Assembly: GCA_018398815.1 (NCBI GenBank)
Contig: CM031610.1
Location: 27,893,145-27,935,644 of the forward strand
From: Conus ventricosus
Taxonomy: Eukaryota > Mollusca > Gastropoda > Neogastropoda > Conidae
Length of the DNA stretch: 42,500 nucleotides
Reading direction: 5' to 3'
Position 1 is the stretch's first letter. The number at the start of each line of letters is the position of its first letter. Shown here piece by piece: positions 22,774 through 34,275 of this stretch. The position numbers and the translations under genes are program-made. The notes beneath the pieces are model-generated. The model ran no database searches, was not told where the DNA came from, and worked only from the letters and a program-made list of their open reading frames with translations.

Positions 22774-23667
22774 TTCTTTCAATCTTGAATTACAATTACT
22801 AACTCTGAAGTACAGTTCTTCTTGACCCCCTAGGAAGAACACATAGAAAATGCTGAACAGTAGATGATCTTTAGTGAAGCCGTCTTTCCCTTTTCTCTCA
22901 TTAAATTAAAAGAGACGCAGCAGAAAAAGAGCGATGGGGAGGGGGGGGGGTAGGGGAGGACGGGAGGACAAGTATGCAGACATACAGTAAAAGTTGCAGA
23001 CAAAGGAGGGCAAAGTAAAATAGCAACAACAACATTAACAACCACGACGACGACCACCACCACCACCACTACCGCCACGGAGAACAAGAAAAAGGGGGAG
23101 GAGAGAAGGAAGAGGAGGGGGAGGAGGAGAAGGAGGAGCAGAAATACTCCAAACAAGTTGATTTGATTTCACTAGGTTCAGTGCTCGTAGCGAAGAGTTG
23201 AAACCCGTGAAATAAAATCAGCATTTTTTTCAGTCGGCTAGGTTTTGTGTTACTGGCTGGAACTTTGACTTTTAAACGGTAGCGAAACGAACGTGTGTGT
23301 GTGCGCGCGTGTCTTCCAAGGTACGCAGTCCATTCAGAGGGAGAGAGAGAGAAAGAACAGACATAGAGAAATGGACGGATGGACAGAGGGAGAGAGGGGG
23401 AGGGAGAATATTTGATAAGCAGGGTTCACACAAGTCATGAAACTTCTGAAGAAAGAAAACAAAACAGAAGGGAAAGACAAAATAAAACGAAACAAAACGG
23501 AAACAAAAAGAAATGGCCTGTTCCTATGACCTCGGGGATGAAAGGAGGAGGGTTGGTTCCGTCAACACGGAGAACTCGTCTCTCCACACAATGGATAAGA
23601 TGTCAGGAAAGCCTCTCTAATGACCTTCTGTATCAACTGAAACTTCAACTTTCCCACTGGGAATAGG

Positions 23668-23799
23668 ACTCTCTCTCTCTCTCTCTCTCTCTCTCTTGCT
23701 CTAACACGCACACACACGCGCGCACACGCACACACACATGCGCGCGCGTCAGAACATGATTACATTAGCAGAGCAGGAGAAAGAGGGAGAGAGAGGGAG

Positions 23800-23843
<44 letters not shown>

Positions 23844-23964
23844 CAAAGTGTTTGTATATACACTTTAGTTTGTTTAGTACTAGCTTGGTAGAATAATAAA
23901 GACAAGTATAAAAAATGCCTTACATAACCAATCCATTTGCCGTTATAAAAGAGAGAATCCTTGC

Positions 23965-24029
<65 letters not shown>
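23668..24029. repeat. Cluster of CT, CA/CG, GA and CT microsatellites
   Basis: CT at 23668-23697, CA/GC-rich at 23705-23750, GA at 23808-23836 and CT at 23966-24029. The inverted GA and CT tracts could pair with each other. Only Arg-Glu or Ser-Leu frames cross them. Confidence 0.9.
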
Positions 24030-24033
<4 letters not shown>

Positions 24034-24336
24034 GATTTATTCGAGTATATAAGAATGTAGGCTTGTGGAACGCAAGTGGCATGTCTGCTACATAATTTTA
24101 ATCTGTATTACTGTGATGTGTGTTGAATTCGAACTTTTTTTTTTCTACCCCCGTCACACCTTACTATCCGTCCGCCCTCTTCACCTCACAACCTTTTCTC
24201 TGTTGTCAGGTTTCCATGTAATCATGTTGTTGTTTTTTATCCACTTTATGCCTTTTTAACATCTGTATTTATTCGATGTTTGGTCAGCATGCCCGTTGTA
24301 CCCCCATTTATGTCTTAATTGAGTATCGTTTGCAGA

Positions 24337-24460
24337 ATTCAGAAAGAGGTTAGTTACCGCCAAGGACATAGACAAACAAAATACAGGACAAGACACAGTG
24401 TCTTGTCCTGTATTTTGTTTGTGTCCTTGGCGGTAACTAACCCCCTCTCTTTCTAAATTT
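24337..24460. repeat. Near-perfect palindrome, arms about 60 bp
   Basis: The arms meet at a single A (24397): GGACAAGACAC and GTGTCTTGTCC flank it. Complementarity continues outward through ACAAACAAAATAC and GGTTAGTTACCGCC/GGCGGTAACTAACC, with small indels near 24368 and 24345. No spacer remains apart from the centre base. Part of the arm (ACAAACAAA, ACA-GACAA-AC) resembles the arm of the inverted repeat at 32261-32597, suggesting one repeat family. Confidence 0.92.
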
Positions 24461-24767
24461 TGCTTCATTTTCCGCCCTCAGTCACTCCGTTTTGAAACCT
24501 GTTGTTTGCAGTTTGAACTGTTTGTTTGTTTGTTTGTTTGTTTTTCATCTGATTTACTCGTGCAATCGTTTCGTTGAATCGGAGGTTTCAAAAAAAGACT
24601 GTTCTTGTGCTAATTATTCTTTAACCTCGTTCAGAAACGATTCGTTTGTTCCTTTCGTTCTCTCCTTTCTCGCTGCCACACCATCTGTTTCTCTATCATC
24701 AATGTTTGTCTCAGTCTCTGTCTTTGTCTCTCTGTCTATCTGTCTTTCTATCAATCTGTCTGTCTGC

Positions 24768-24904
<137 letters not shown>

Positions 24905-24958
24905 TTTGTTCATGTAATCATGTTCTGAAAGTGTATGGCAGACACAATCCATTTACGA

Positions 24959-25494
24959 GGGGGGGGGGGGGGAAGGAATAACGACGACGACGACGATATC
25001 AACGAAAACAATAACAACAAAGTTTGCGTTTGATGATGAAAAGCACTGGCAAAGTTCATGAAACTGACCGCTGCCCTTTCAAATGACGCGAGGCTGGAAG
25101 AAAGTGAGGAGGGGTTCGAAAAGCTAGATGGGAAGGGCATGACGTTATTGTCTGCCGCTGCCATGCCAGCGTCACATGATCAGGGCCCACAACTCTCATG
25201 CGTTACGGCATAACCGTGGAGTTATGTCCCCTCACAACTGCTTCCCAGGGCGCAATTTCCTGCATGGGCTTAAGAGAGGTTTTCGACGCGCGTGAAAACG
25301 TTTAACCCGCAGAATGAGGGCTAATAGACGCTGGGTGGAAATGGTGGAGAAGCTTTCGAGGAATTCTATCGGCCAGCTGTGAAACGCTGTCAGCACTGCA
25401 GTTCTGTGTCTGATGGAATAATCATTACCATTCGACGCCCATCCACTACTACCGAAGACAGCCTGCAGGATAATGAGTGTGATGATATTGGCAA
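24959..25494. other. Non-coding stretch
   Basis: Begins with a poly-G run (24959-24972) and an ACG triplet repeat near 24980-24996. No open frame with a recognisable domain and no RNA motif is seen before the triplet-repeat tract. Confidence 0.5.
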
Positions 25495-25496
25495 CG

Positions 25497-25806
25497 ACGA
25501 CATGGATGATGATGACGACGACGACGATGACGATGACGATGATGACGACGACGACGACGATGACGATGACGATGACGACGACGACGATGATCATGATGAT
25601 GGTGATGACGATGACGAGGAAGACGGTGATGACGACGACAATGAGGAGGATGATGACGATGACGATGATGATGATCATGATAATCATGATGATGATGATC
25701 ATGATCATGATGGCGACGACGACGATGACGATGTGGTGATGACGACGACGACAATGAGGATGATGATGATGATGATGATGATAATGATGATGCTCATGAT
25801 GATGGT
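25497..25806. repeat. (GAT/GAC)n triplet repeat tract
   Basis: About 310 bases of GAY triplets with scattered GAG, CAT and GGT. In one plus frame it would encode a long Asp run inside a 199-codon open frame (25379-25978). The flanking residues show no domain and the other frames are equally low-complexity, so it is scored as a repeat rather than a gene. Confidence 0.85.
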
Positions 25807-26138
25807 TTCAGTTCATGAGGCTGCATCCATTACTCTCAGTCAACAGGCACTATCAACTCGCCACGATGAGGATAAAACGCTACCCTACAGGTCATCCAGA
25901 CATGGAGCGTTGAGATATTCAGCACCATTGTCTGAGTACGAGCTGTACAGTGATCTGAACAATTTAGTGTGCGTTTAATTAAAGCAGTGGAGGATGTGAC
26001 AGAGAAAGTACACAACAAGATGCAAAGCATATAAACGTACCCCAGTTTATCTTGAATAAGCGTGAGGGGGTGGGGGTGGAGGAGGGGGGGGGGGAGCTGA
26101 AAAACGTCACAATCAAACATGTCATAATGTATGACGAC

Positions 26139-26179
<41 letters not shown>

Positions 26180-26758
26180 GTAGGACTCAACAGCAGATTG
26201 CATCATGCGAATCCAAAACAGAATCAGCAGGGTTTTTTGGCCCGTTTCCCGAAACGATTTCGTTAAAACCATTCCCAGACATTGAGCCTGTTAGCACGAT
26301 CCTATTAATTAAATGGAATCTTTTGGGATCTCTTCATTGCTTTGACTGGAACAGAGGGAGGGTGACAAAACCTCGTGAACACGTTCAGGGAACTGCGAAC
26401 GGAAGTTCATCGGAGGGGACTTAATGCAGTTAGCGTGCAGAAATGCATTAGAGTTGCGAGCCCTGGTCAAGCGACGAATGCTTGGCAGCTGCGGTGAGAA
26501 AGACTGACCCAAACAAAATCAAGAGCATCCACCACCCGTCACCTCCACCCACCACCCCCTCCCCTCCTCACCCCCTTCCTGTCTTCTCCTTCCTCTCGCT
26601 CGTTCCTCTCTTTCCTTGTAAATACCTTTCCCCCAGAGCATCCCTCCAAATTGTTATTTCCCTTTGGAAGTGTTTTGTGAACCGCGCCGGCACTCTTAAT
26701 GGCCGAGTCTAGAAGTTTTCTTTGTTTTCTTTCTCATCGGGTGCCTATGTGAGCACTC

Positions 26759-26802
<44 letters not shown>

Positions 26803-27042
26803 GAGACAGAGACAAAGAGAATCAACTCTCTTTCGTTTACTATATTAGTTGCGATCTCTTCCTTAAATTTTCATTTACTGTATCGTGTGTAAGTTTTTTG
26901 TTTACTGTCTCTTGCTTTCAACTTCGCGTGTTATCTTACCCCCCCCCCCCCTCTCCCCCCTCACCCCCCATCCCCCGATCCCCCCCCCCCACACACACAC
27001 ACACACCTTTTTTGTTTAAGTTTACAGACTCTTCCTCTGTTT
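25807..27042. other. Non-coding stretch with short microsatellites
   Basis: Contains CT at 26141-26177, GA and GACA at 26760-26812, C-rich DNA at 26939-26990 and a CA run at 26991-27006. No gene is supported. Confidence 0.5.
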
Positions 27043-27694
27043 GCCATTGTCACCGATCGGCGATAGTAAATCAGCCGTCCATAGGTTTGGAGTAATGGTA
27101 ATTCAGAAATAGAGAGCGTGTGCGCGTGTGCATATGTGTATATGGGTGTGTGCGATGCGTGCGTGTGTAAGATTTGGGGTTATGGTTAAGGTGGAAGATT
27201 AGGCTAGGTAGGGGGCTGGGGAAATAAGACATAAAATATTCTTGAATTCCAGTCTTCACTTGTTGAAGGGATGGAAGCGGGAGGTTGGTTTCATTCCCGT
27301 TTTGTTACCTTGTGTTACCTTGGTTCTACACCAGAGAAGGCGGGGCAGGATATCGGCTGTTGTTGTATTGTCAAGTTTGTGAGTTGTTGTGGTAAATTGT
27401 CGTGTCGTTGCACGAGCAACAACTAGTCCGTTGGTCGGGCGTGTCGGCTCTGCGGAGGGATACGCTGCTCTGACCAATCGCTGTTTTGTTTTGTGAGTAG
27501 AGTTCGCTTGATTCCGACCAGTGCGGAATGCGTTGGGGTAGCTTCACTTCGGTCCCTGGTGTTGTCGGAGTGGACGCGCCTTGTAGTTGCGGCGGCAGCG
27601 CCGTTAGTGGGAGCTGAGTGACTTCGAGTCAGTTAGTGCCAGGTCCTCGTCGGGTCTGGTGTCCCCTTGGCCTGTGCCGGAGTCTGTGTTGTCT

Positions 27695-27960
27695 TCGTTG
27701 GCAGCCACTTGTTAGCCAGTTGTAGAACTGGTGTGGTTGATCGTCAGTCTGTCCAGGTTGGTGATCCGTTATGTCCGTGGTGTTGTGGATCGTCGTGTCT
27801 TGTATTGTGCCGTGTTCTGTGTCGTCTCTGTTGGCAGCCACTTCAGCCAGTTGCAGAACTGGTGTGGTTGAACGTCTGTCTGTCCAGGTTGGTGATTTGT
27901 TAGGTTCATGGTGGTGTTGTTCGTCATGTTGTCTTGTATTATGGCGAGTTGTACTGTAGT
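27695..27960 (+). repeat. 133-bp direct repeat, 2 copies
   Basis: GGCAGCCACTT at about 27700 and 27833, with AGAACTGGTGTGGTTGA and GTCTGTCCAGGTTGGTGAT following at the same spacing. Both copies lie inside the probable solo LTR. A third, decayed start may follow. Confidence 0.75.
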
Positions 27961-29459
27961 TGTCATGTTATGTTTAGTTGTATTATGTTTGTTGCGTATA
28001 CTGGTTGTCTGGTATGATGTCGTCTTGGTTCTGTGATTGAAACTTGTCAGCGGTTTGTGTTACCTCTTTCTGTATATTCTGTAAGTAGTGTACATAATAG
28101 TTCCTGAGTTCGATTGTCATGTGACAGTTTGGCTAGACAATGTGGGTTTGATATAACCGTTGATGGACGGTGATGTAGATATTGGTTGTGATTATTTCAT
28201 GTTATTTCAGTGGGTTCAATAAGAAGGTAATATGAGGTTGCATTTTGTCGAGGATCATAATATGAGTCAGGTGCTGATATGTCCGCGTAAATCGTAAAGG
28301 GGTTGTGCTCGATTTCAATTGTAAATAGTAGGGGGTTCGTTGAAATTGATTAACGATGTCGGAGTTGACCTGCACAGCATTGGAATTGGTTAACTGTGCG
28401 GTAGGGCCAAGGCTAATTGGTAGTCGAGTGGTGTATACTGGAGTACGGTCGTGACTATTCAACTTTTATTGGTGTCTTTTCACTTTCGTTACGAGTCATG
28501 GTTCTCGACGCGGGTGTCGTGCGCGTGCAGACTGTATCTGTGACGTACGTATTTGGTACAGGACAGTGAGTCCATATGGTTAGAGTTTTTTTTTATTTTT
28601 TAAGTAAATAACAGTCGACACACATGCGGGGATGTATGGGTTGTGACAGAATAGGGTTTGAGAAAGATATCTTAGGTTGTAGGGAGGCAGTCCCATTATG
28701 AATTTTAATAGTCGGAAAGAAGGGTAAGGTAAAGTTTAAGGCGGGTAGCTCAGCAGTTGATAGGATAAAACGGATGTGCAGCATGTAATATTGCATGAAG
28801 TATGGTTGTGTTGGCTAACAAGGATTAACCACTGGGTTATATGACAAGAGATGACATGAGAGCCGGGTGCTGGATAGAAATTTTGGCGAACAAATCATGT
28901 ATTGACATATGATTATAATTGACAGTGCCAAAGAGGGGTAAGAATGTGAAGGATTGTGGCTGCGAGCCGATTCTCTTGTATGAATATGCTAGAACTGTGA
29001 ACCGCTAAAAATTGATTCGTTATTTTTTTTTTGAGAGATGTGTATTACTACTGATTACCATGTGGAAACATTTCCTTGTGAAATTGCCCATTTCCTAGTG
29101 TATTTAGTATTTTCTAAGGGGGCCCATGGAGTCCGTTTTGGATTGCTTACTTCTCCGAGAAATTGTGTGCGAGTCATAATTTCATATGTAATAGCGTAGA
29201 TTGGCTCGGAGAGAATATTGTTTTACTGCTGTTGTAAAGGTTGGTAGGGAATGGATCTGATAACCCCAAAGTAACGGGTGATGGGGGGGGGGGGGTGTAT
29301 TCGAAATTCGAGGGGTCACTCTCATGCCCGAGTGGGGAAGTGGGCAAGGGAGATGGAGAGTTAAAGCTTTACCAGGTAGCTTATGGCCTGATGACTCGGG
29401 TAGTAGCAAAATTACAGTAGTAGCCTACAGTTGTGTTAGCAGGTATCCTGTTTCCGTCC

Positions 29460-30010
29460 TGTAGGCTGGGGCCAGACCACTGCAGTCTACCGCCGCGTGC
29501 TGGCAGGTGAGCGGCGGTTTCCCGTTGCCTGCTGCTTTCCGTGAGAGGGAGGACCATTTCCCCCGGGCCCTTGGCCGTCTGTGGGGCAGCTCTCCTCCGC
29601 TACCGGGGTTCTTCCGGGAGTTTCCCCCAGCCACCTGTTGCTCTTCCTGTTTGGGCGTCCTGTGAGAGGGCGCCGCACCAGGCCTTCCCTCACCCTCAGT
29701 GTCCGGCGGGGCCTTCAGAGGAGGAGGCGTCCTTCGAGCCCAGGACTCGTCGAGGGGCACTGCACCAGGCCTTCCCTCACCCTTTGTGTCCCGGGGGGGC
29801 CTTCAGAGGTGTTGTGCCAGCGTGGGGGAGGAGTCGGACTGAGGAGCCACGGTCGCCGCCGGGTGCAGAGTCTTCGGGGAGTCGGATGGGAGGCCACGGT
29901 CAGCAGCGGAGTGCAGTCGTCCGGGAGGCGTCAGCCTGTGAGGGGCCAAGTACAGCGCCGAGGACTGGAGCTCTCCGGGCCGGGATGGGTTGTCCCAGGG
30001 GTGTGGTAAA
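29460..30010 (+). other. GC-rich block with internal 90-bp duplication
   Basis: GC content is clearly higher than on either side. GCACCAGGCCTTCCCTCACC occurs at about 29675 and 29762, each followed by a TGTCC...GGGGCCTTCAGAGG segment. Open frames of about 110-160 codons run on both strands, as expected for GC-rich DNA; no protein family is recognised. The block lies in the 3' half of the probable solo LTR, and a regulatory role is possible but unproven. Confidence 0.55.
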
Positions 30011-30535
30011 AAGGGTGTATTGTTAGGGAGTAGGGTTAAGGGTGTTAAACTACTGCCTCCTTTTGGGACGTAGTGGCCAGCACAGTGTAGGATACTTGTT
30101 GCCTCCGTTAGGGACGCAGCGACCAGTTCGGTAGGGGTCCCGGGTCAAAAGAGAAGGGTGGGTCCTGGGGAGAGGTGTGGGTGGTAGTAGTTTAGAGATT
30201 AGAGTCCCTTGGGTTGGTCCTTGTCCTAGTAGTTAGCCACCACGTGTGCGGGCTATCTCTGCGTCCTTAGGTCGCAGGGATATACCGCAACTGGTGCTTT
30301 AGTATGGATTAGAGTTCTCAGGGTCGTATCAGGGTAGTGTGGGTCAGTGAAGAAGTGGGATACCGGTGTGTGGGTGTGGATGGACGTGAGTGGTGGCGCC
30401 ATAGTGTGTGTGTGTGAAATAAAGAAGTGCGCATGATTGTAAAGCTGTGTTAGTGTGCTGTGTTGTCTGCTCTAGTGTGTAATAGGCGTGGGTAGGGGTG
30501 GTAGGGCCGTCCGGCTTAGCGACCGTGACAGCCAT

Positions 30536-30799
30536 TGATCGCTTCTTCTTTTTTCTTTTCTATTTTCTCTTACTTTGTTTCCGTTTGCTATTCATGCCTT
30601 TCCTGTTCGTTTACGATCTTTCAATTCGTTTTTTGTTTGTTTTTTGTTTTTGTTTTTTTGTCACTGCCTCTTCCTTTGTTTTTCATTTACCGCCCCTTCC
30701 TTTCCTTTTCGTTCGCCCTCTCTTTCTTTAATTTTTATTAGCTGTTTTTCGCTGTAATATTTGTTTTCCCTCTCTTGTTTTATTTTTCTTTTACTCTCC

Positions 30800-30858
<59 letters not shown>

Positions 30859-31287
30859 GTTTATTCTCTCTTGCTTTAATGTGTCTATCACATCTTCTTT
30901 CGTTTTTCGTTCGCTACATGTTGCTTTATTGTTTGTTGTCATATGTTCTTTTTCAACATTATCATCATTTTAATTTCATTTAATTATTTCTTGATTCAGT
31001 GTTTGTTTCTAGTCTCTTTCATCGCTTTGTTTTCTCCATGTTTTTCTGTTGTTGGTTTTTTCAATTTCTACTGGCAGTTGAGGACGGCATTTCTGTGTGT
31101 TCTAGTTGCACCGTCGGGTGTACCTCTTTCTTGCATTGTTGGTCAAAGAACGGCGATGCTGGTATATGTACAAATGATTATGCACCACCTGACAATCACA
31201 TAACAGGCGTGAACCAGGCAGAAACGCTTCAGGATTGTTAAGATCTGAAAAGCTTCCTCTTGGATCGATTTGTCCCATTGCCACGCA
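30536..31287. other. T-rich non-coding stretch with (CT)n
   Basis: Strongly T-rich on the plus strand, with CT at 30806-30856. Phe/Leu/Ser-rich frames are compositional and not genes. Nothing else is recognised. Confidence 0.5.
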
Positions 31288-31590
31288 GTTTGTAGGGTGC
31301 AGTGTTAAGCGTGACACGGAACAGACACCAAAAAGGAGTTTGTAGGGTGCAGTGTTACAGAGTGACACGGAACAGACACCAAAAAGGAGTTTTGTAGGGT
31401 GCAGTGTTATAGAGTGACACGAAACGGACACCAAAAAGGAGTTTGTAGGGTGCAGTATTACAGAGTGACACAAAACAGGCACCAAAAAGGAGTTTGTAGG
31501 GTGCGTTGTTACAGAGTGACACGGAACAGACACCAAAAAGGAGTTTGTAGGATGCAGTGTTACAGACTCGAACGAAACAGGCGCCGAAAA
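31288..31590 (+). repeat. 51-bp tandem repeat, 6 copies
   Basis: Monomers start GTTTGTAGGGTGCAGTGTTA at about 31288, 31338, 31389, 31441, 31492 and 31543, and end CACCAAAAAGGA; the last copy decays. Because 51 is a multiple of three, open frames exist on both strands (70 codons plus, 184 codons minus), but their content is purely the repeat. Confidence 0.95.
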
Positions 31591-32255
31591 CGAGCAGACG
31601 GATTTCACTAGTAACTGATGTTGTGCTCCAAGTAAGCGGTTGGAGGTATAGTGCAACGGATCAAACGACTAGCGTTTTGCCGTGAATTTTGTTTTTTTTT
31701 TATTGTGTGCCATGTCACAAACAAAAAAAACAGCTGCATTGCTCCACGTTGCGTTGGCTTCTTTGAATTTTTTGTTTCACTTGGAAACATTGTCATGTGA
31801 CACAGACAGTACATTATTGAAGTTGTTTCTTAACAGGCATGTCATACAGTACAAACAATCAAATGAACAAACTCGGCCAAATGCCTCATTTTGGGGGGTC
31901 ACTGCAATGCACGACAAATCGCTCGAGTTTTGCACCAGATCTGTCTACTTCGTTGCAGGTGCTGTTTCTTTTGAACCTTGGATACTGCGCCCCAGAGGTT
32001 AAGTTGCAATGGAATAAATCGATGACTCAAAGAATTCAAGCCGGGTCTCTTCAATTCTCATCTACAATAAGATTATCAACCGAGGCACAGTCACGTGTCT
32101 ACAGCAGCGCCGTTCATTGGCCCATGGTGTGAATGCAAGAGTTACCCTACTTGTGTGTTATTTATCGTTAACTGTTCCCAGCCTCATTTCATGTTTAATT
32201 AGGTCAGACTAGGTCAGACAAAGTAAGGTGACTGAAGGGGGGGGGGGGGGGGGAT
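31591..32255. other. Non-coding stretch
   Basis: Open frames up to about 106 codons (31682-32002 plus) show no domain. A poly-G run lies at 32236-32253. No other feature is supported. Confidence 0.5.
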
Positions 32256-32326
32256 GAAATAAATTTGAAAAGGAATTTGAAGTAACTCCGCCGGTTAACA
32301 TGAACAAACAAATTACAAGACAAAAC

Positions 32327-32359
32327 ACGACGCGTTTCGACCTCTTAGGTCTTCTTTAG
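32327..32359 (-). ncRNA. Degenerate hammerhead-like core, left arm
   Basis: On the minus strand: CTAAAGA (32359-32353) in place of CTGANGA, an extra A, a 5-bp stem II (GACCT/AGGTC), GAAA (32338-32335), and a CGC/GTG stem III. The conserved G5 is replaced by A, which should abolish cleavage. The layout matches the motif at 20836-20871. Confidence 0.35.
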
Positions 32360-32497
32360 GTAATGTAAACAACGTTTAGGACGATGAAAGCGAAGGACGA
32401 GCAATCACTTTTCTTCTCGATTTCGGCGCAAGACGGGCGAGAAGATAAGTGATGGCTCGTTCTTCGCTTTCATTGTCCTGAATGTTGTTTACATTAC

Positions 32498-32530
32498 CTA
32501 AAGAAGACCTAAGAGGTCCAAACGCGTCGT
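32498..32530 (+). ncRNA. Degenerate hammerhead-like core, right arm
   Basis: On the plus strand: CTAAAGA (32498-32504), stem II GACCT/AGGTC, CAAA (32519-32522) where GAAA is needed, then CGC GTC GTG. Two core positions are altered, so it is not expected to be active. It is the inverted partner of the left-arm copy. Confidence 0.3.
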
Positions 32531-32599
32531 GTTTCGTCTTGTAATTTGTTTGTTCATGTTAACTGACAGAGTTACTTTAAATTCCTTTTTAAAATTCGT

Positions 32600-33296
32600 C
32601 AGACTTGTTCACGCTTGAAACAGCTTCGAAACTCTTTTTCACATAAAAGTATGTCCGATGGAAAAGGCAGGAAATATCTTGTTGCACGCTTATTCAGCAC
32701 ATGTTTTGCAACCCGAATGTGATACAGCCCCGTTCAAAACGAAACGCATCTCCACAGGGATGGAGAGATGCGTGGCGTTAGTTCGGGGGGTCTTTCGGTG
32801 TGTGTAATAGCTCTCCAACCAACCCTGTGGAACACGGTAAAAGTCTGCCTTCCAGTCTGGAATCTCCTCGCAGACAGATCGACAAACGCGATCGATGCCG
32901 ATCGATGCCGAACAGTATATCCTTTCCGAATGTCGCCAATTTGCAAGCAAGTCAGTTTCGCGCGGGGAGTCACGAAATCATGTTTCATGCTGTAAGAATC
33001 GTGCAACACAGTATCAGATGCCGTTCCTGTGTAACGTAACTTTGCGACAACTTGGCTTGGAAGTTAATTTGCTCGTGCTCTGAAATCGTGATATGCTCTA
33101 CTGGGACGAAATGTTTGGGGTTTTTTTTTTTTGGGATTTGGTTCGGGTAATGAGGCGATGAATGGGGTTACTGATTTACATCTATTTTCCCGCTTGAAAA
33201 TCAAGTCGGAGAGAAGACCTGGTGAGGACAGTGTCAGGTTCTTAGCACAGTGAAAGTTCTGTTTAGTCAAGGCTGCTTCCTCCGCGGGGTGTAGTA
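32600..33296. other. Non-coding stretch
   Basis: Minus-strand frames of 86-91 codons near 32690-33009 show no recognisable domain. A T-run lies at 33121-33132. No other feature is supported. Confidence 0.5.
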
Positions 33297-34275
33297 CTGA
33301 AGACCAGCAGAAACAGACACTGGTAACAGGCACTGTGTTACACACAGACCACTGTGTTACACACAGACCAATACCAGCTGAAACAGACACTGGTAACAGG
33401 CACTGTGTTACATGCAGACCGATACCAGCTGAAACAGACACTGATAATAGACCCCGTGTTACAGATCGACATCAGTTGAAACAGACACTGGTAACAGACA
33501 CTGTTATATACAGGCCGATACCAGCTGAAACAGACACTGGTAACAGGCACTATATTACATACAGACCGATAGCAGCTGAAACAGACACTGGTAACAGACA
33601 CTATATTACATACAGACCGATACCAGCTGAAACAGACACTGGTAACAGGCACTATATTACATACAGACCGATACCAGCTGAAACGGACACTGGTAACAGG
33701 CACTATATTACATACAGACCGATACCAGCTGAAACAGACACTGGTAACAGACACTATATTACATACAGACCGATACCAGCTGAAACAGACACTGGTAACA
33801 GGACTATATTACATACAGACCGATACCAGCTGAAACAGACACTGGTAACAGGCACTATATTACATACAGACCGATACCAGCTGAAACAGACACTGGTAAC
33901 GGACACTATATTACATACAGACCGATACCAGCTGAAACAGACACTGGTAACAGGCACTGTTACACACAGACCACTGTGTTACACACAGACCAATACCAGC
34001 TGAAACGGACACTGGTAACATACACTGTGTTACATACAGACCGATACCAGCTGAAACAGACACTGATAATAGACCCCGTGTTACAGTCCGACATCAGTTG
34101 AAACAGACACTGGTAACGGACACTGTGTTACGTACAGACCGATAGCAGCTGAAACAGACACTGGTAACAGGCACTGTGTTACAGATCAAAACCAGCTGGA
34201 AAAAAGAGACTGTTAACAGTGTGTTACAGACTGATACCAGCTGAAACAGGCACTGACGACAGACACTGCGTTACT
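33297..34275 (+). repeat. 51-bp minisatellite, about 19 copies
   Basis: The typical monomer contains ACCGATACCAGCTGAAACAG, then ACACTGGTAACAGGCACTAT and ATTACATACAG. Central copies are most alike and edge copies diverge. Two rare variants, ACCACTGTGTTACACACAG and ACTGATAATAGACCCCGTG, each occur twice at the same spacing of 622 bp (33348/33970 and 33440/34062), showing a higher-order duplication of about 12 monomers. The 222-codon frame through it is repeat-derived and not a gene. Confidence 0.96.

Larger units (their letters stand above)
27048..30530 (+). mobile_element. Probable solo long LTR (3.48 kb)
   Basis: The segment begins TGTCACCG and ends CGTGACA, and is flanked on both sides by GCCAT (27043-27047 and 30531-30535), the TG...CA plus 5-bp duplication expected for an integrase-inserted LTR. 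AATAAA at 30418-30423 lies about 110 bases before the end, as in the LTR at 9279. I see no internal pair of long direct repeats and no gag or pol, so a solo LTR formed by LTR-LTR recombination fits better than a full element. The size is unusual. No similarity to the other LTR beyond the ends was noticed. A chance match of ends and duplication is possible. Confidence 0.55.
32261..32597. repeat. Inverted repeat with 159-bp arms
   Basis: Arms 32261-32419 and 32438-32597 are near reverse complements around an 18-base spacer. Shared blocks include GTTAACATGAACAAACAAATT, ACGCGT, AGACCTAAGAGGTC and TTACATTACCTAAAGAAG. Transcribed from either strand it would form a long hairpin. Each arm contains the same hammerhead-like block. 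It may be a head-to-head pair of Penelope-like or retrozyme termini, or a foldback element. Confidence 0.93.

Noticed and set aside
25379..25978. 199-codon frame with a long Asp run
   Set aside because: GAY triplet repeat; the flanking residues show no domain and alternative frames are also open.
29425..30026. Overlapping 110-160 codon frames in the GC-rich block
   Set aside because: Open on both strands because of composition; no recognisable protein family.
31102..31656. 184-codon minus-strand frame with a 17-residue repeat
   Set aside because: Pure product of the 51-bp tandem array; open on both strands, with no start context or domain.
32690..33009. Minus-strand 86-91 codon frames as a gene fragment
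   Set aside because: No recognisable domain, two frames overlap, and no splice or start evidence was found.
33335..34003. 222-codon plus-strand frame with Thr/Asp/Arg repeats
   Set aside because: Translation of the 51-bp satellite; the opposite strand is equally open.
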